Below, piece after piece: positions 1-8,954 of a stretch of DNA of 55,041 bases. Where the stretch lies: positions 1-55,041 of the forward strand of contig JBFKMV010000008.1 of the NCBI GenBank assembly GCA_041629655.1, read 5' to 3'. The position numbers and the translations under genes are program-made. Each line of letters opens with the position of its first letter. The first letter of the stretch is position 1. Under the pieces are notes generated by a model that worked only from the letters and a program-made list of their open reading frames with translations, had not been told where the DNA came from and searched no databases. This DNA is from JBFKMV01 sp041629655. GTDB lineage: Bacteria > Acidobacteriota > Polarisedimenticolia > Polarisedimenticolales > Polarisedimenticolaceae.

Positions 1-2
1 AC

Positions 3-240
3 AACGACGGCGTCCTCGACGGCGTCGACAACTGCCCGCTCGACGCCAACCCGGCGCAGATCGACACCGACGGCGACGGGCTGGGCGACGTCTGCGACCC
101 CGACGACGACAACGACGGCGTCCTCGACGGCGTCGACAACTGCCCGCTCGACGCCAACCCGGCGCAGATCGACACCGACGGCGACGGCATCGGCGACGTC
201 TGCGACTTGGACGACGACAACGACGGGGTGGACGACGGGT
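3..240 (+). repeat. 108-bp tandem DNA repeats encoding thrombospondin type 3 units
   Basis: Unit 1 (3-110) and unit 2 (111-218) are almost identical at the DNA level. They differ only at about two clusters, GGGCTG versus GGCATC and CCC versus TTG. A third unit begins at 219 and diverges after about 20 bases. Near-identity at synonymous sites points to recent duplication or gene conversion. More copies may lie upstream of the window. Confidence 0.9.
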
Positions 241-590
241 CCGACTGCGCGCCGCTCGATGCCTCGGCCTCGGCGCCTCCGGGCGAGGTGGCGAACCTGC
301 TGCTCGCCAACCTCGGTCCGACCCAGCTGTCCTGGGATAGCCTGGGCGCCGGGTTCGACTACGACGTGGCCGGCGGGTTGCTGTCGGAGCTGCGCACCGA
401 CGCCGACTCGAGCTCCGCCGAATGTCTCCAGGACGATGTCGGCGCGCTGACCTGGGACGACCTCCGGGCGGACCCTGCGGCCGGTGACGGCTACTACTAC
501 CTGCTGCGGGGCCAGAACGTCTGCGGAGTCGGAACCTACGGGTTCGCGAGTGCGGGAGGCGAGCGTCTGCCGACGCTGGCCTGTCCCTGA
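3..590 (+). CDS. C-terminal part of a thrombospondin type 3 repeat surface protein (5' truncated)
   Basis: The reading frame is open from the first bases of the window and stops at 588-590, so the N-terminus lies upstream. The first 70-80 residues are calcium-binding thrombospondin type 3 repeats: Asp/Asn-rich blocks of the form DNDGVLDGVDNCP followed by DTDGDGxGDVCD, 36 residues per repeat, each with two Cys. About 115 residues follow with no more repeats, starting near GEVANLLLANLG, which looks like a beta-sandwich (FN3-like) ending, with Cys pairs. Such proteins are normally secreted or surface exposed and bind Ca2+ in extracellular adhesion or matrix roles; that role is inferred from the family. 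A TTG at 207 is only an internal codon. No cell-sorting signal is visible at the C-terminus. Confidence 0.85.
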   Translation, partial: NDGVLDGVDNCPLDANPAQIDTDGDGLGDVCDPDDDNDGVLDGVDNCPLDANPAQIDTDGDGIGDVCDLDDDNDGVDDGSDCAPLDASASAPPGEVANLLLANLGPTQLSWDSLGAGFDYDVAGGLLSELRTDADSSSAECLQDDVGALTWDDLRADPAAGDGYYYLLRGQNVCGVGTYGFASAGGERLPTLACP

Positions 591-597
591 TCGATGG

Positions 598-639
598 CGA
601 GGGCCGGTGGCGCGCTAGTTGCCCGCCGCCGGCCCCTCG
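598..639 (+). terminator. GC-rich hairpin after the TSP3 gene, possible terminator
   Basis: A 15-bp stem pairs 598-612 with 624-639, with one bulged C and one G-U pair and an 11-nt loop, starting 8 nt after the stop codon. There is no U-tract behind it, so it may be a Rho-type or mRNA-end-stabilising hairpin rather than a classic intrinsic terminator. The remaining spacer up to 839 holds no gene. A -10-like TATAGT at 748-753 may serve the next gene. Confidence 0.4.
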
Positions 640-839
640 AGGACCCTTTCGGTCTCGATGACCCACCGGTCGTACCCGGCCGGCGTCCGCTCACCGGCCC
701 CCGAGGCCCGCTCGCTCGGGTCGCGCAACCGGGGCCCGGATGCTACGTATAGTTACCTCCCGCCGGATCACCGGTGCGGTTTCGGGGGGCCCCGGGCGCT
801 CATGGTGGCGTTGTCCGGGTCATCAAGGAGGTTCCGCTG

Positions 840-1604
840 ATGTTGAGAAAGAGCCTGTTCGTGCTCGCCGCGTGTGCGCTGCTCGCCTCGCCCGTCCTGG
901 CGGCCGAGCTGACCGTGGACGAGATCATCGCCAAGAACATCGAGGCCAAGGGCGGACGCGCCGCGCTGGACAACGTCAAGTCGCTGAAGATGAGCGGCCG
1001 GATGACGATGGGCGGCGGCATGGAAGCCCCGCTGACGGTGGAGCTCAAGCGGCCCAACAAGGCGCGCATCGAGTTCACGTTCCAGGGCATGACCGGGATC
1101 CAGGCCTACGACGGCGAGACCGGCTGGTTCGTGATGCCGTTCGCCGGCAAGCCGGACCCGGAGAAGATGTCCGAAGACCAGCTGATGCAGATGGAGGAGC
1201 AGGCGGACATCGACGGCGTGCTGGTCGACTACGCGAAGAAGGGCCACACGGTCGAGCTCGCCGGCAAGGAGGACGTCGACGGGACGCCGGCCTACAAGCT
1301 GACCGTGACCAAGAAGAACGGCCAGATCGAGCACCACTTCGTCGACGCCGAGTACTTTTTGGAGCTGAAGGTCGAGTCCAAGCGCGATTTCCAGGGCACC
1401 GAGGTCGAGATGGAGGCGGTGATGGGCGACTACAAGGAGGTCGCCGGCCTGATGATGGCCCATTCGATCGACCAGCGGGCCAAGGGCGCCCCGGCGGGCC
1501 AGACGATCACGATCGAGAAGATCGAGATCAACGCCGAGATGCCCGACTCGCGGTTCGCGATGCCCGAGGTCGAGCCCGCGGCCGCAACCGAAGGCGGCGA
1601 GTAA
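840..1604 (+). CDS. LolA-like outer membrane lipoprotein-sorting protein
   Basis: 254 residues with a clear Sec signal peptide (about 1-22, cleavage near VLAA|ELT). The mature part begins with LTVDEIIAKNIEAKGG, the usual opening of periplasmic proteins annotated as outer-membrane lipoprotein-sorting (LolA/LolB/RseB-like half-barrel fold). It continues as alternating beta strands with YDGETGWFVMPF. The family binds acyl or lipid chains in the periplasm; the real cargo is unknown. The start is ATG 840 because AAGGAGG at 825-831 sits at ideal distance; an in-frame upstream GTG (774) would lack a signal peptide. The next gene starts 3 bp after the stop, so they are very likely co-transcribed. Confidence 0.8.
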   Translation: MLRKSLFVLAACALLASPVLAAELTVDEIIAKNIEAKGGRAALDNVKSLKMSGRMTMGGGMEAPLTVELKRPNKARIEFTFQGMTGIQAYDGETGWFVMPFAGKPDPEKMSEDQLMQMEEQADIDGVLVDYAKKGHTVELAGKEDVDGTPAYKLTVTKKNGQIEHHFVDAEYFLELKVESKRDFQGTEVEMEAVMGDYKEVAGLMMAHSIDQRAKGAPAGQTITIEKIEINAEMPDSRFAMPEVEPAAATEGGE

Positions 1605-1607
1605 CCG

Positions 1608-4600
1608 ATGCACGGCGCGCCGCTCGCACTCCGGATCGGCCTCGTCGTCCTGGCCGGGTCGCTGCTGGCGATCCCGGCCAGCGGCGAGGTCGAAATCGAC
1701 TCGGACACCTTCGGTGGACTGCAAGCGCGCGCCATCGGCCCCGCGGTGATGGGCGGCCGGATCGCCGCCCTCGACGCGGTCTGGCGGGACGGGCGGTTGA
1801 CGGTCTGGATCGGCGCCGCGACCGGCGGGGTCTGGAAATCGGTCAACGGCGGCACGACGTTCAAGCCCGTCTTCGACGAACACACCCAGTCGATCGGTGC
1901 GTTGACGATCGACCGCGCCAACCCCGACACGGTCTGGGTCGGCACCGGCGAGGCCTGGGTCCGCAACAGCGTCTCGGTGGGAACCGGCATCTACCGCACC
2001 ACCGACGGCGGGGACAGCTGGGAGCACCTGGGTCTCGAGGATTCCGAGCGGATCGTCGAGATCCTGGTTCATCCCGACGACGGCGACCGGGTCTACGCCT
2101 GCGTGACCGGTCACCTGTGGGACGCCAACGAGCAACGCGGCGTGTACCTGACCGAGGACGCCGGCAAGACCTGGACGCCGGTGCTGCAGGTCGACGGCGA
2201 TACCGGCTGTGCCGACCTGGCGCTGGATCCCCAGGAGCCGCGGATCCTGTACGCGTCGATGTGGCAGTTCCGGCGCCAGCCCTGGACGTTCAGCTCCGGC
2301 GGGCCCGGCAGCGGCCTGTACAAGTCGACCGACGGCGGCGCCACGTGGCGCAAGCTGTCGGCCGGACTGCCCGCGGGCACGCTGGGACGCATCGCGGTCG
2401 CGCCCGCGCCGTCCCGTCCCAGCGTCGTCTACGCGACGGTGGAATCGGAAAAGACCGGACTCTACCGCTCGGAGGACCTGGGCGAGAGCTGGAGCTGGGC
2501 CGGCACCACGAACGCGGTGGAGTCGCGCCCGTTCTACTTCTCGCTGCTGCTGGTCGACCCCACGGACCACAAGCGGGTCTACAAGCCCGCCGGCTCGCTG
2601 GCGGTCAGCAGCGACGCCGGCCAGACCTGGGACGGCCTGGCCGGAGGGACCCACGCCGACCACCACGCCCTGTGGATCGATCCGTACAACGTGCACCACC
2701 TGCTGCTGGGCACCGACGGCGGGCTGTACGAGAGCTACGACCGCGGAGTGAACTGGAACTTCCGGCAGAGCCTGCCGATCTCCCAGTTCTACCAGGTCAG
2801 CTACGACATGCAGCGGCCGTACAACGTCTACGGCGGTCTGCAGGACAACGGCACGTGGTACGGGCCGACCGCCACGCCCGCAGGGATCCAGAACAAGCAC
2901 TGGAACAACATCGGCGGCGGCGACGGTTTTCACGCCTACGTCGACCGCGCGGATCCGGACATCGTCTACGTCGAGTGGCAGGGCGGCCGGATGGAACGCA
3001 TGCGCAAGTCCACCGGCGAGCGCAAGAGCATCCAGCCGCTGGAGCGGAAGGGCGACCCCAAGTACCGCTTCAACTGGAACGCCGCGATGCACGTCAGCCC
3101 GACGCGGACCGACACGATCTACGCCGGCGCGCAGTTCGTGTTCCGCTCGCGGGACCGCGGGGAGTCGTGGGAGCGCATCTCGCCCGACCTGACGACGGAC
3201 GATCCCGACAAGCAGCGCCAGATCGAGTCGGGCGGGCTGACCGTCGACAACTCGACCGCCGAGAACCACTGCACGATCTACCGGATTGCCGAGTCGCCGC
3301 TGAACGAGAACCTGATCTGGGCCGGGACCGACGACGGCAACCTCCAGATCACGCGGGACGGCGGCAAGAACTGGACCAACGTCGTGGGCAACGTGCCCGG
3401 GCTGCCGCGGAACACCTGGGTCACCGGCATCGATCCCAGCCCGCACGCCGAGGGCACCGCCTACGCCGTATTCGACGGGCATCGCACGGGCGACAAGAAC
3501 GTCTACGTCTACCGCACGCGCGATCACGGGGCGACCTGGGAGTCGCTGGCCACCGAGTCCGTCGCGGGCTACGCGCTGGCGATTCGCCAGGATCCGGTCA
3601 ACCCGGAGCTGCTCTACCTGGGCACCGAGTTCGGACTCTACATCTCACCCGACGCCGGGGCTCACTGGGCCCGGTTCAAAGGCGATCTTCCGAAGGTCGG
3701 GGTGCGCGAGATCCAGGTCCACCCGCGCGAGCACGACCTGATCCTGGCCACGCACGGGCGCGGGATCTACGTGCTCGACGACGTCACGCCGCTCCGCGCG
3801 CTGAACGCCGAGGTACTGGCGTCCAAGGCCGCGCTGCTGCCGTCCCGCCCGGCCGAGATGACGATCCCGGCCAGCATCCAGGAGTTCCCCGGCGACGACG
3901 AGTTCGTCGGACGGAACCCGTTTTCGGGCGCGCAGCTCAGCTACTACCTCAAACGGCGCCACCTGTTCGGCGATCTGAAGCTGGAGCTCTACGACGCCGA
4001 GGGCAACCTGCTCTCGACGGTGCCCGGGGCCAAGCGCCGCGGGCTGAACCGCGTTTCGTGGTCGATGCGGCTCAAGCCGCCGAAGGTCGCGCCGGCGGCG
4101 AGCCTGGTGCCGCAGTTCTTCTCGTTCCTCGGGCCGCGGGTCCCGGCCGGCACGTACACGGTCAAGCTGATCCAGGGCAAGGACTCCTACGAGGGCACGC
4201 TCGAGCTGGTGCCCGATCCGCGCGGCGACTACAGCGCCGAGGACATGGCGCTGCAGGACCGGACGGTGATGGCGCTGTACCGGCTGGTCGAGCGGCTGAC
4301 CTTCCTGGTCGACCGGATCAACGACCTGCACGACCAGGCCGGGGCCCGGGCCGCAGGGCTCGGCGAGCGCGATCGTCTGGGCGTCCGGCTGCGCGACCTC
4401 GCGACGAGGCTGGACGAGCTGCGCAAGTCGGTCGTCGCCACGCGCAAGGGCGGCTTTTTGGCCGGAGAGGAGCAGCTGCGCGAGCGGCTCAGCTCGTTGT
4501 ACGGGGCCGTCAACGGCTACGAGGGCCGGCCGACCGATTCGCAGATCGAGTACCTGGCGGTGCTGGAATCCGAGCTGGCCGATGCGGAGCGGAAGTTCAG

Positions 4601-4709
4601 GGCGCTGCTCGGCGCCGATCTGGAATCGCTGAACGCCCAGCTGCGCCGCAAGAACCTCGAGCCGCTCGTCGAGCTGTCGCGGGCGGACTGGGAGGCCCGG
4701 CAGCAGTGA
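1608..4709 (+). CDS. Secreted BNR/Asp-box repeat protein (glycosyl hydrolase/sortilin-like beta-propeller)
   Basis: 1033 residues. A signal peptide (about 1-26, cut near ASG|EVE) precedes a long beta-propeller region with about ten Asp-box motifs of the form S/T-x-D-x-G-x-x-W, for example TTDGGDSWEHL, STDGGATWRKL, SRDRGESWERI and TRDGGKNWTNV, spread over roughly residues 80-690. The last 300 residues lose the motif and end in charged helical sequence. This matches the WD40/YVTN/BNR-like proteins often labelled glycosyl hydrolase in Acidobacteriota and Bacteroidota. Catalytic residues of a true sialidase cannot be identified, so enzymatic function is uncertain. It lies 3 bp after the LolA-like gene and ends 4 bp before the convergent GH15 gene. 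Confidence 0.82.
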   Translation: MHGAPLALRIGLVVLAGSLLAIPASGEVEIDSDTFGGLQARAIGPAVMGGRIAALDAVWRDGRLTVWIGAATGGVWKSVNGGTTFKPVFDEHTQSIGALTIDRANPDTVWVGTGEAWVRNSVSVGTGIYRTTDGGDSWEHLGLEDSERIVEILVHPDDGDRVYACVTGHLWDANEQRGVYLTEDAGKTWTPVLQVDGDTGCADLALDPQEPRILYASMWQFRRQPWTFSSGGPGSGLYKSTDGGATWRKLSAGLPAGTLGRIAVAPAPSRPSVVYATVESEKTGLYRSEDLGESWSWAGTTNAVESRPFYFSLLLVDPTDHKRVYKPAGSLAVSSDAGQTWDGLAGGTHADHHALWIDPYNVHHLLLGTDGGLYESYDRGVNWNFRQSLPISQFYQVSYDMQRPYNVYGGLQDNGTWYGPTATPAGIQNKHWNNIGGGDGFHAYVDRADPDIVYVEWQGGRMERMRKSTGERKSIQPLERKGDPKYRFNWNAAMHVSPTRTDTIYAGAQFVFRSRDRGESWERISPDLTTDDPDKQRQIESGGLTVDNSTAENHCTIYRIAESPLNENLIWAGTDDGNLQITRDGGKNWTNVVGNVPGLPRNTWVTGIDPSPHAEGTAYAVFDGHRTGDKNVYVYRTRDHGATWESLATESVAGYALAIRQDPVNPELLYLGTEFGLYISPDAGAHWARFKGDLPKVGVREIQVHPREHDLILATHGRGIYVLDDVTPLRALNAEVLASKAALLPSRPAEMTIPASIQEFPGDDEFVGRNPFSGAQLSYYLKRRHLFGDLKLELYDAEGNLLSTVPGAKRRGLNRVSWSMRLKPPKVAPAASLVPQFFSFLGPRVPAGTYTVKLIQGKDSYEGTLELVPDPRGDYSAEDMALQDRTVMALYRLVERLTFLVDRINDLHDQAGARAAGLGERDRLGVRLRDLATRLDELRKSVVATRKGGFLAGEEQLRERLSSLYGAVNGYEGRPTDSQIEYLAVLESELADAERKFRALLGADLESLNAQLRRKNLEPLVELSRADWEARQQ

Positions 4710-4713
4710 GCCG

Positions 4714-6528
4714 CTAGCGCCGGCGCGCCTGCGTCAGCTGCCGGTCGAGGTTGAACGCAGCGCTGATCAGCCCGAGGTGGGTGAACGCCTGGGGGAAGTT
4801 GCCCAGGTGTTCGCCCCGCGGGCCCAGCTCCTCGGCGTACAGCCCCAGGTGGTTGGCGTAGCCGAGCGCCTTCTCGAAGGTCAGCCGCGCCTTGTCCAGG
4901 TCGCCGGCCCGCGTCAGGCACTCGACGTACCAGAACGAGCACATCGAGAACGTGCCCTCCCCGCCGCGCAGACCGTCGGATGCCGCCTCGTCGACCCGGT
5001 AGCGGTAGACCAGCGAGTCGTCGACCAGGCGCTGCTCGATCGCCGCCAAGGTGGACAGCCAGCGCGGGTCGGTCGGTCCGATGAACTTGACCAGCGGCAT
5101 CAGCAGCGCGGCTGCGTCCAGCACCTCCGCGCCGCGGTACTGCACGAAGGCCGACAGGCGGGGGTTCCAGAACTGCTCCATCACGTCGCGATAGATCGTG
5201 TCCCGCGTGCGGATCCAGCGTTCGAGCGGGGCCGGCAGCGAGCGCTTGAGCGCCAGCCGCACCCCGCGATCCAGCGCCACCCAGCACATCACCCGCGAGT
5301 ACAGGAACTCGCGGCGGCCGCCGCGCACCTCCCAGATTCCTTCGTCCGGCTGGCGCCAGTTTTCGGCGACCCAGTCCAACAGGGTGACGAGGCTGCGCCA
5401 CAGCTCGTACGAGATCGGCCGGCCGTACTTGTTGTAGAGGTACACCGCGTCCATCAGCTCGCCGTAGATGTCGAGCTGGAGCTGGCCCTGCGCGCCGTTG
5501 CCGATCCGGACCGGCTGGGAGCCCCGGTACCCCTCGAGGTGGTCCAGCGCCTGCTCGGGCAGCTCGCGGCGGCCGTCGACGCCGTACATGATCTGGAGCG
5601 CCCCGCCCTCCTGCAGCTCACGGCACCGCGCCTCGATCCAGTCCATGAAGGCGCCCGCCTCCTCGGTGAAGCCGAGCCGGATCAAAGCGTAGAGCGTGAA
5701 CGACGCGTCGCGGACCCAGGTGTAGCGATAGTCCCAGTTTCGCTCGCCGCCGAGCTCCTCCGGCAGACCGAACGTGGCGGCGGCCACGATCGATCCGTGG
5801 GGCCGCGAGGTCAGCAGCTTGAGCGTCAGCGCCGAACGGTTGACCGTCTCCCGCCAGCGACCGCGGTACGAGGATCCACGCAGCCACGAACGCCAGAAGT
5901 TCACCGTGCGCTTGAACGACTCGGCCACGTAGCCCGGCGCGATCGACGGCGACGCGCGACCCGGCTCGGCGTGTTCCAGCACGAAGCGCGCGTTCTCCCC
6001 CGCCCGCAACGTGAACTCCGCCCGCGCCGCACCGTCCACGACCCGCACCGGGACGTCGTAATGCCTGAGCCGCAGGCACAGTCCGTCGTCCCCGCCGGAG
6101 ACGAACAGCACCTCGCCGTCCCGCTGCTCGACGGTGTGCTCCGCCCGCGCGTAGTCGAAACGGGGACTGCAGGTCATGCGGAACTGCACCTCGCCGCGCA
6201 CGCACTTGGCCCGGCGAACCAGCGTGTGGCGGTGCTCCGTTTCCGCGATCGGCATGAAGTCGGAGACCTCGGCCACCCCTTCCTCGGACAGAAAGCGCGT
6301 CAGCAACACGTTGGTGTCGGGCAGGTAGATCTGGCGGCGGCGCGCCTCTTCCAGCGTTGGCGCCAGGCGGAACCGACCGCCGCGACGGCGATCCAGCAGC
6401 GAGGCGAAGATCGTCGGCGAGTCGAAGTGCGGACTGCACATGAAGTCGATCGTCCCGTCGATCGCCACCAACGCGACGGTGTGCAGGTCTCCGATGACGC
6501 CGTGGTTCTCGATCGGCGGGTAGCTCAT
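4714..6528 (-). CDS. Glycoside hydrolase family 15 protein (glucoamylase/trehalase-like)
   Basis: 604 residues, the usual length for bacterial GH15. The N-terminal beta-sandwich begins with PPIENHGVIGDLHTVALV and GTIDFMCSP. The (alpha/alpha)6 barrel carries NWDYRYTWVRDA near residue 263, the probable catalytic acid in DEGIWEVRG near 398 and the probable base in YAEELGPRGEHLGNFPQA near 564. There is no signal peptide, so it acts in the cytoplasm. By family it cleaves alpha-glucosidic bonds, either in maltooligosaccharides or in trehalose; the sequence does not decide which. It overlaps mnmA by 4 bp (ATGA), which suggests transcriptional coupling, although no functional link is obvious. Confidence 0.88.
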   Translation of the reverse strand: MSYPPIENHGVIGDLHTVALVAIDGTIDFMCSPHFDSPTIFASLLDRRRGGRFRLAPTLEEARRRQIYLPDTNVLLTRFLSEEGVAEVSDFMPIAETEHRHTLVRRAKCVRGEVQFRMTCSPRFDYARAEHTVEQRDGEVLFVSGGDDGLCLRLRHYDVPVRVVDGAARAEFTLRAGENARFVLEHAEPGRASPSIAPGYVAESFKRTVNFWRSWLRGSSYRGRWRETVNRSALTLKLLTSRPHGSIVAAATFGLPEELGGERNWDYRYTWVRDASFTLYALIRLGFTEEAGAFMDWIEARCRELQEGGALQIMYGVDGRRELPEQALDHLEGYRGSQPVRIGNGAQGQLQLDIYGELMDAVYLYNKYGRPISYELWRSLVTLLDWVAENWRQPDEGIWEVRGGRREFLYSRVMCWVALDRGVRLALKRSLPAPLERWIRTRDTIYRDVMEQFWNPRLSAFVQYRGAEVLDAAALLMPLVKFIGPTDPRWLSTLAAIEQRLVDDSLVYRYRVDEAASDGLRGGEGTFSMCSFWYVECLTRAGDLDKARLTFEKALGYANHLGLYAEELGPRGEHLGNFPQAFTHLGLISAAFNLDRQLTQARRR

Positions 6529-7613
6529 GCCGCGATCCAGCCGCCTCCGAGCACCAGGTCGCCGTCGTAGGCCACCGCGGCCTGACCGGGAGCGATCGCC
6601 CGTTGCGGCTCGTCGAACCGCAGCTCGGCCGTGCCGTCGCCGCGGTCACGGATCGTCGCCGGCGCACCGTCGTGCGTCGAACGGATCCGGACCGTGGCGC
6701 GCAGCGGACCCCGCGGCCGCTCGAACGGGACCCAGCGGGTGCGCTCGAGCGCGCAGCGATCGCGACGCAGCTCCTCGTCGTGGCCCACCACGACGCGGTT
6801 CCGGTCCGGGTCGACGCGCAACACGTACAGCCGCCGGTCGGAGGACAGACCGAGGCCGCGGCGCTGGCCGACGGTGAAGCCGTCGATCCCGCCGTGCCGG
6901 CCCAGCCGGCGGCCGGAGTCGTCGACGATCTCGCCCGCGCCGCCCGTCGGCGCGAGCCCCTGGCGCTCCAGGAACCCGCGGTAGCTCTCGCCCCGGGCCA
7001 CGAAGCACAGGTCCATCGACTCCGGCTTGTCCGCGGTGGACAGCTCGAGCCCGCGCGCCAGCTCGCGCACCTCGTGCTTGGTCCGCCGTCCGAGCGGGAA
7101 CTCGGCTCGCCGGCGCTGCTCCTCCGACAGATCGAACAGGAAGTACGACTGGTCCTTGTCGCGGTCGACCGCGCGACGCAGCAGCGTCCGGCCGCGCCGC
7201 GGGTCACGCTCCAGGATCGCGTAATGTCCCGTCGCCACCCGCTCCGCGCCGACCGCTCGCGCCCGGGCCAGCAACGTGCCGAACTTCATGAAGGTGTTGC
7301 AGCGCACGCACGGCGAGGGCGTGCGACCCTGGGCGTAGTCCTCGGCAAACGGCCGCACGACGTGCCGCATGAAGTCTTGCTCGAGATCGACGACGTAGTG
7401 CGCGAACCCCATGCGATCCGCGACGCGACGCGCATCGCGGAAATCGTCGGGCGAGCAGCAGCGCCCGTAGCGCTCCTGCTCCCCGGCCAGCCGGTCGATC
7501 AGCTGCATCGAGAAGCCGACCACCGGCCGGGACTCGCGCGCCAGCAACGCGGCGGCCACCGAGCTGTCGACGCCGCCGCTCATCGCGACGGCGGTAAGTG
7601 CGGTTCCGTTCAC
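6525..7613 (-). CDS. mnmA: tRNA 2-thiouridine(34) synthase MnmA
   Basis: About 362 residues. The ATP pyrophosphatase PP-loop SGGVDSS is at residues 12-18. The catalytic Cys pair lies in SPCVRCN (about 101) and DLCFVARGES (about 203), both intact. The C-terminal beta-barrel domain ends with IAPGQAAVAYDGD, typical of MnmA. The enzyme adenylates U34 of tRNA-Lys(UUU), tRNA-Glu(UUC) and tRNA-Gln(UUG), then inserts sulfur. The start is uncertain: GTG at 7613 is preferred for codon and length, and TTG at 7622 is the alternative; neither has a strong Shine-Dalgarno sequence. The upstream gene is a cysteine desulfurase, the natural sulfur donor. Confidence 0.95.
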   Translation of the reverse strand: MNGTALTAVAMSGGVDSSVAAALLARESRPVVGFSMQLIDRLAGEQERYGRCCSPDDFRDARRVADRMGFAHYVVDLEQDFMRHVVRPFAEDYAQGRTPSPCVRCNTFMKFGTLLARARAVGAERVATGHYAILERDPRRGRTLLRRAVDRDKDQSYFLFDLSEEQRRRAEFPLGRRTKHEVRELARGLELSTADKPESMDLCFVARGESYRGFLERQGLAPTGGAGEIVDDSGRRLGRHGGIDGFTVGQRRGLGLSSDRRLYVLRVDPDRNRVVVGHDEELRRDRCALERTRWVPFERPRGPLRATVRIRSTHDGAPATIRDRGDGTAELRFDEPQRAIAPGQAAVAYDGDLVLGGGWIAA

Positions 7614-7646
7614 GGCAGCCAACGGTAGCGAGGGGCCGCGGAGGCG

Positions 7647-8831
7647 TCAAGCGCCGGGCCGGCGCCGTTGCTTGAGTCCCGAGCGAACCTGCTCGACGAC
7701 CTCGGGGATCCGCCGCAGGAAGTGGTCCACGTCGTCCTCGGTGGTGCTCCAGCCCAGCGACAGCCGGACCGCGCCCCGGGCCTCGTCCTCGCCGAAACCC
7801 ATCGCCTGGATGACGTGCGACGGCTCCACCGCGCCCGAGGCGCAGGCCGAGCCGGTCGAGACCGCGAACCCGGCCAGGTCGAGCGCGATCACCAACGTCT
7901 CGCCCGGTAGCCCCGGGATCGCGAAGTTGACCGTGTTGGCCAGCCGCGGCGCCGCCTGCCCGTGGATCCGCACGTCGGGGAACAGCGTGCGCAACCGGGT
8001 CTCGAGCCGCGAACGCAGACGGAGCAGTCGCGCCGCCTCGCGCTTCAGCTCGGTATGCGCGGCCGCCGCGGCCGCACCGAAGCCCGACAGCGCCGCGACC
8101 GGGGGCGTCCCGCCGCGCCGCCGCTTCTCCTGCGCGCCGCCCCCGATCAGCGGGGCCAGCACCAGGCCACTGCGCACCATCAACGCGCCGGTCCCCTGCG
8201 GTCCACCGAGCTTGTGCCCCGACACCGCCAGCAGGTCGACCCGGTGCTCGCCCGGATCGAGCGGCAGCTTGCCCGCCGCCTGGACCGCGTCGACCAGGAA
8301 CGGCGCGCCCGCCGCGCGGCAGGCTTGGCCGATCTGCTCCAGCGGCTGCAATACGCCGGTCTCGTTGTTCGCCCAGTGCAGCGCGGCCAGCACCACGTCC
8401 TCACCGAGCGTGGTCAAGAAGCGCCCGACTTCGACCCGCCCGTCGTGATCACACGGGATCCGCACCACCACGAACCCGCGGCGGGCGGCCAGCCGGGCCG
8501 ACTCCAGCACCGCCGAGTGCTCGATGCTGGAGACGACGATCCGGCGCCGGCTCGCCGGCGCGCGGTCGCAGACCCCGCGGACCGCGGCCGCGATCGCCTC
8601 CGACCCTCCGCTGGTGAAGACGACCTCGCTGCCGTGCGCGCCGATCAGCATCGCGACCTGCTCCCGCGCCTGTTCGATCCGGGCCAGCGCGGCGCGCCCC
8701 TCGTGGTGCATCGAGGACGGATTGCCGATCGGACGCTGGAGCGCGGCACGCACGGCCTCGACGGCTTCCGGCCGCATCGGGCTGGTCGCGTTGTGATCGA
8801 GGTACACCCGCGGCGGGCGGTCCGTCATCAC
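7647..8831 (-). CDS. Cysteine desulfurase (NifS/IscS family)
   Basis: 394 residues, PLP-dependent class V aminotransferase fold. It opens with VYLDHNATSPMRPEAVEAV. HWANNETG is the PLP-contacting block. The Schiff-base Lys is in SGHKLGGPQGTGAL (about 206), and the persulfide Cys is in STGSACASGAVEPSHV (about 328), giving the short active-site loop of group I enzymes. It removes sulfur from L-cysteine and passes it to acceptors. Its stop lies about 33 bp before mnmA on the same strand, so its main partner is probably MnmA, comparable to YrvO-MnmA pairs in other bacteria. No iscU, iscA or iscR is next to it, which argues against a dedicated Fe-S assembly operon. Confidence 0.92.
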   Translation of the reverse strand: MMTDRPPRVYLDHNATSPMRPEAVEAVRAALQRPIGNPSSMHHEGRAALARIEQAREQVAMLIGAHGSEVVFTSGGSEAIAAAVRGVCDRAPASRRRIVVSSIEHSAVLESARLAARRGFVVVRIPCDHDGRVEVGRFLTTLGEDVVLAALHWANNETGVLQPLEQIGQACRAAGAPFLVDAVQAAGKLPLDPGEHRVDLLAVSGHKLGGPQGTGALMVRSGLVLAPLIGGGAQEKRRRGGTPPVAALSGFGAAAAAAHTELKREAARLLRLRSRLETRLRTLFPDVRIHGQAAPRLANTVNFAIPGLPGETLVIALDLAGFAVSTGSACASGAVEPSHVIQAMGFGEDEARGAVRLSLGWSTTEDDVDHFLRRIPEVVEQVRSGLKQRRRPGA

Positions 8832-8954
8832 GGCTCCTTCCCGGCGCGGGAGCGGGCGGCCGGGACCGCTCGCATGATATTCGACGGCGCCCGGGTTGTG
8901 CTAGATTGCCCGGTCCCGCGTGCCGACAGTCCGTTCGGCCCGCCGGTCTTCGTC

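Noticed and set aside
740..4717. Plus-strand open frame of 1325 codons and a minus-strand frame at 768-3527
   Set aside because: Both are alternative frames of the LolA-like and BNR genes, Arg/Gly/Pro-rich, without ribosome binding site or domain.
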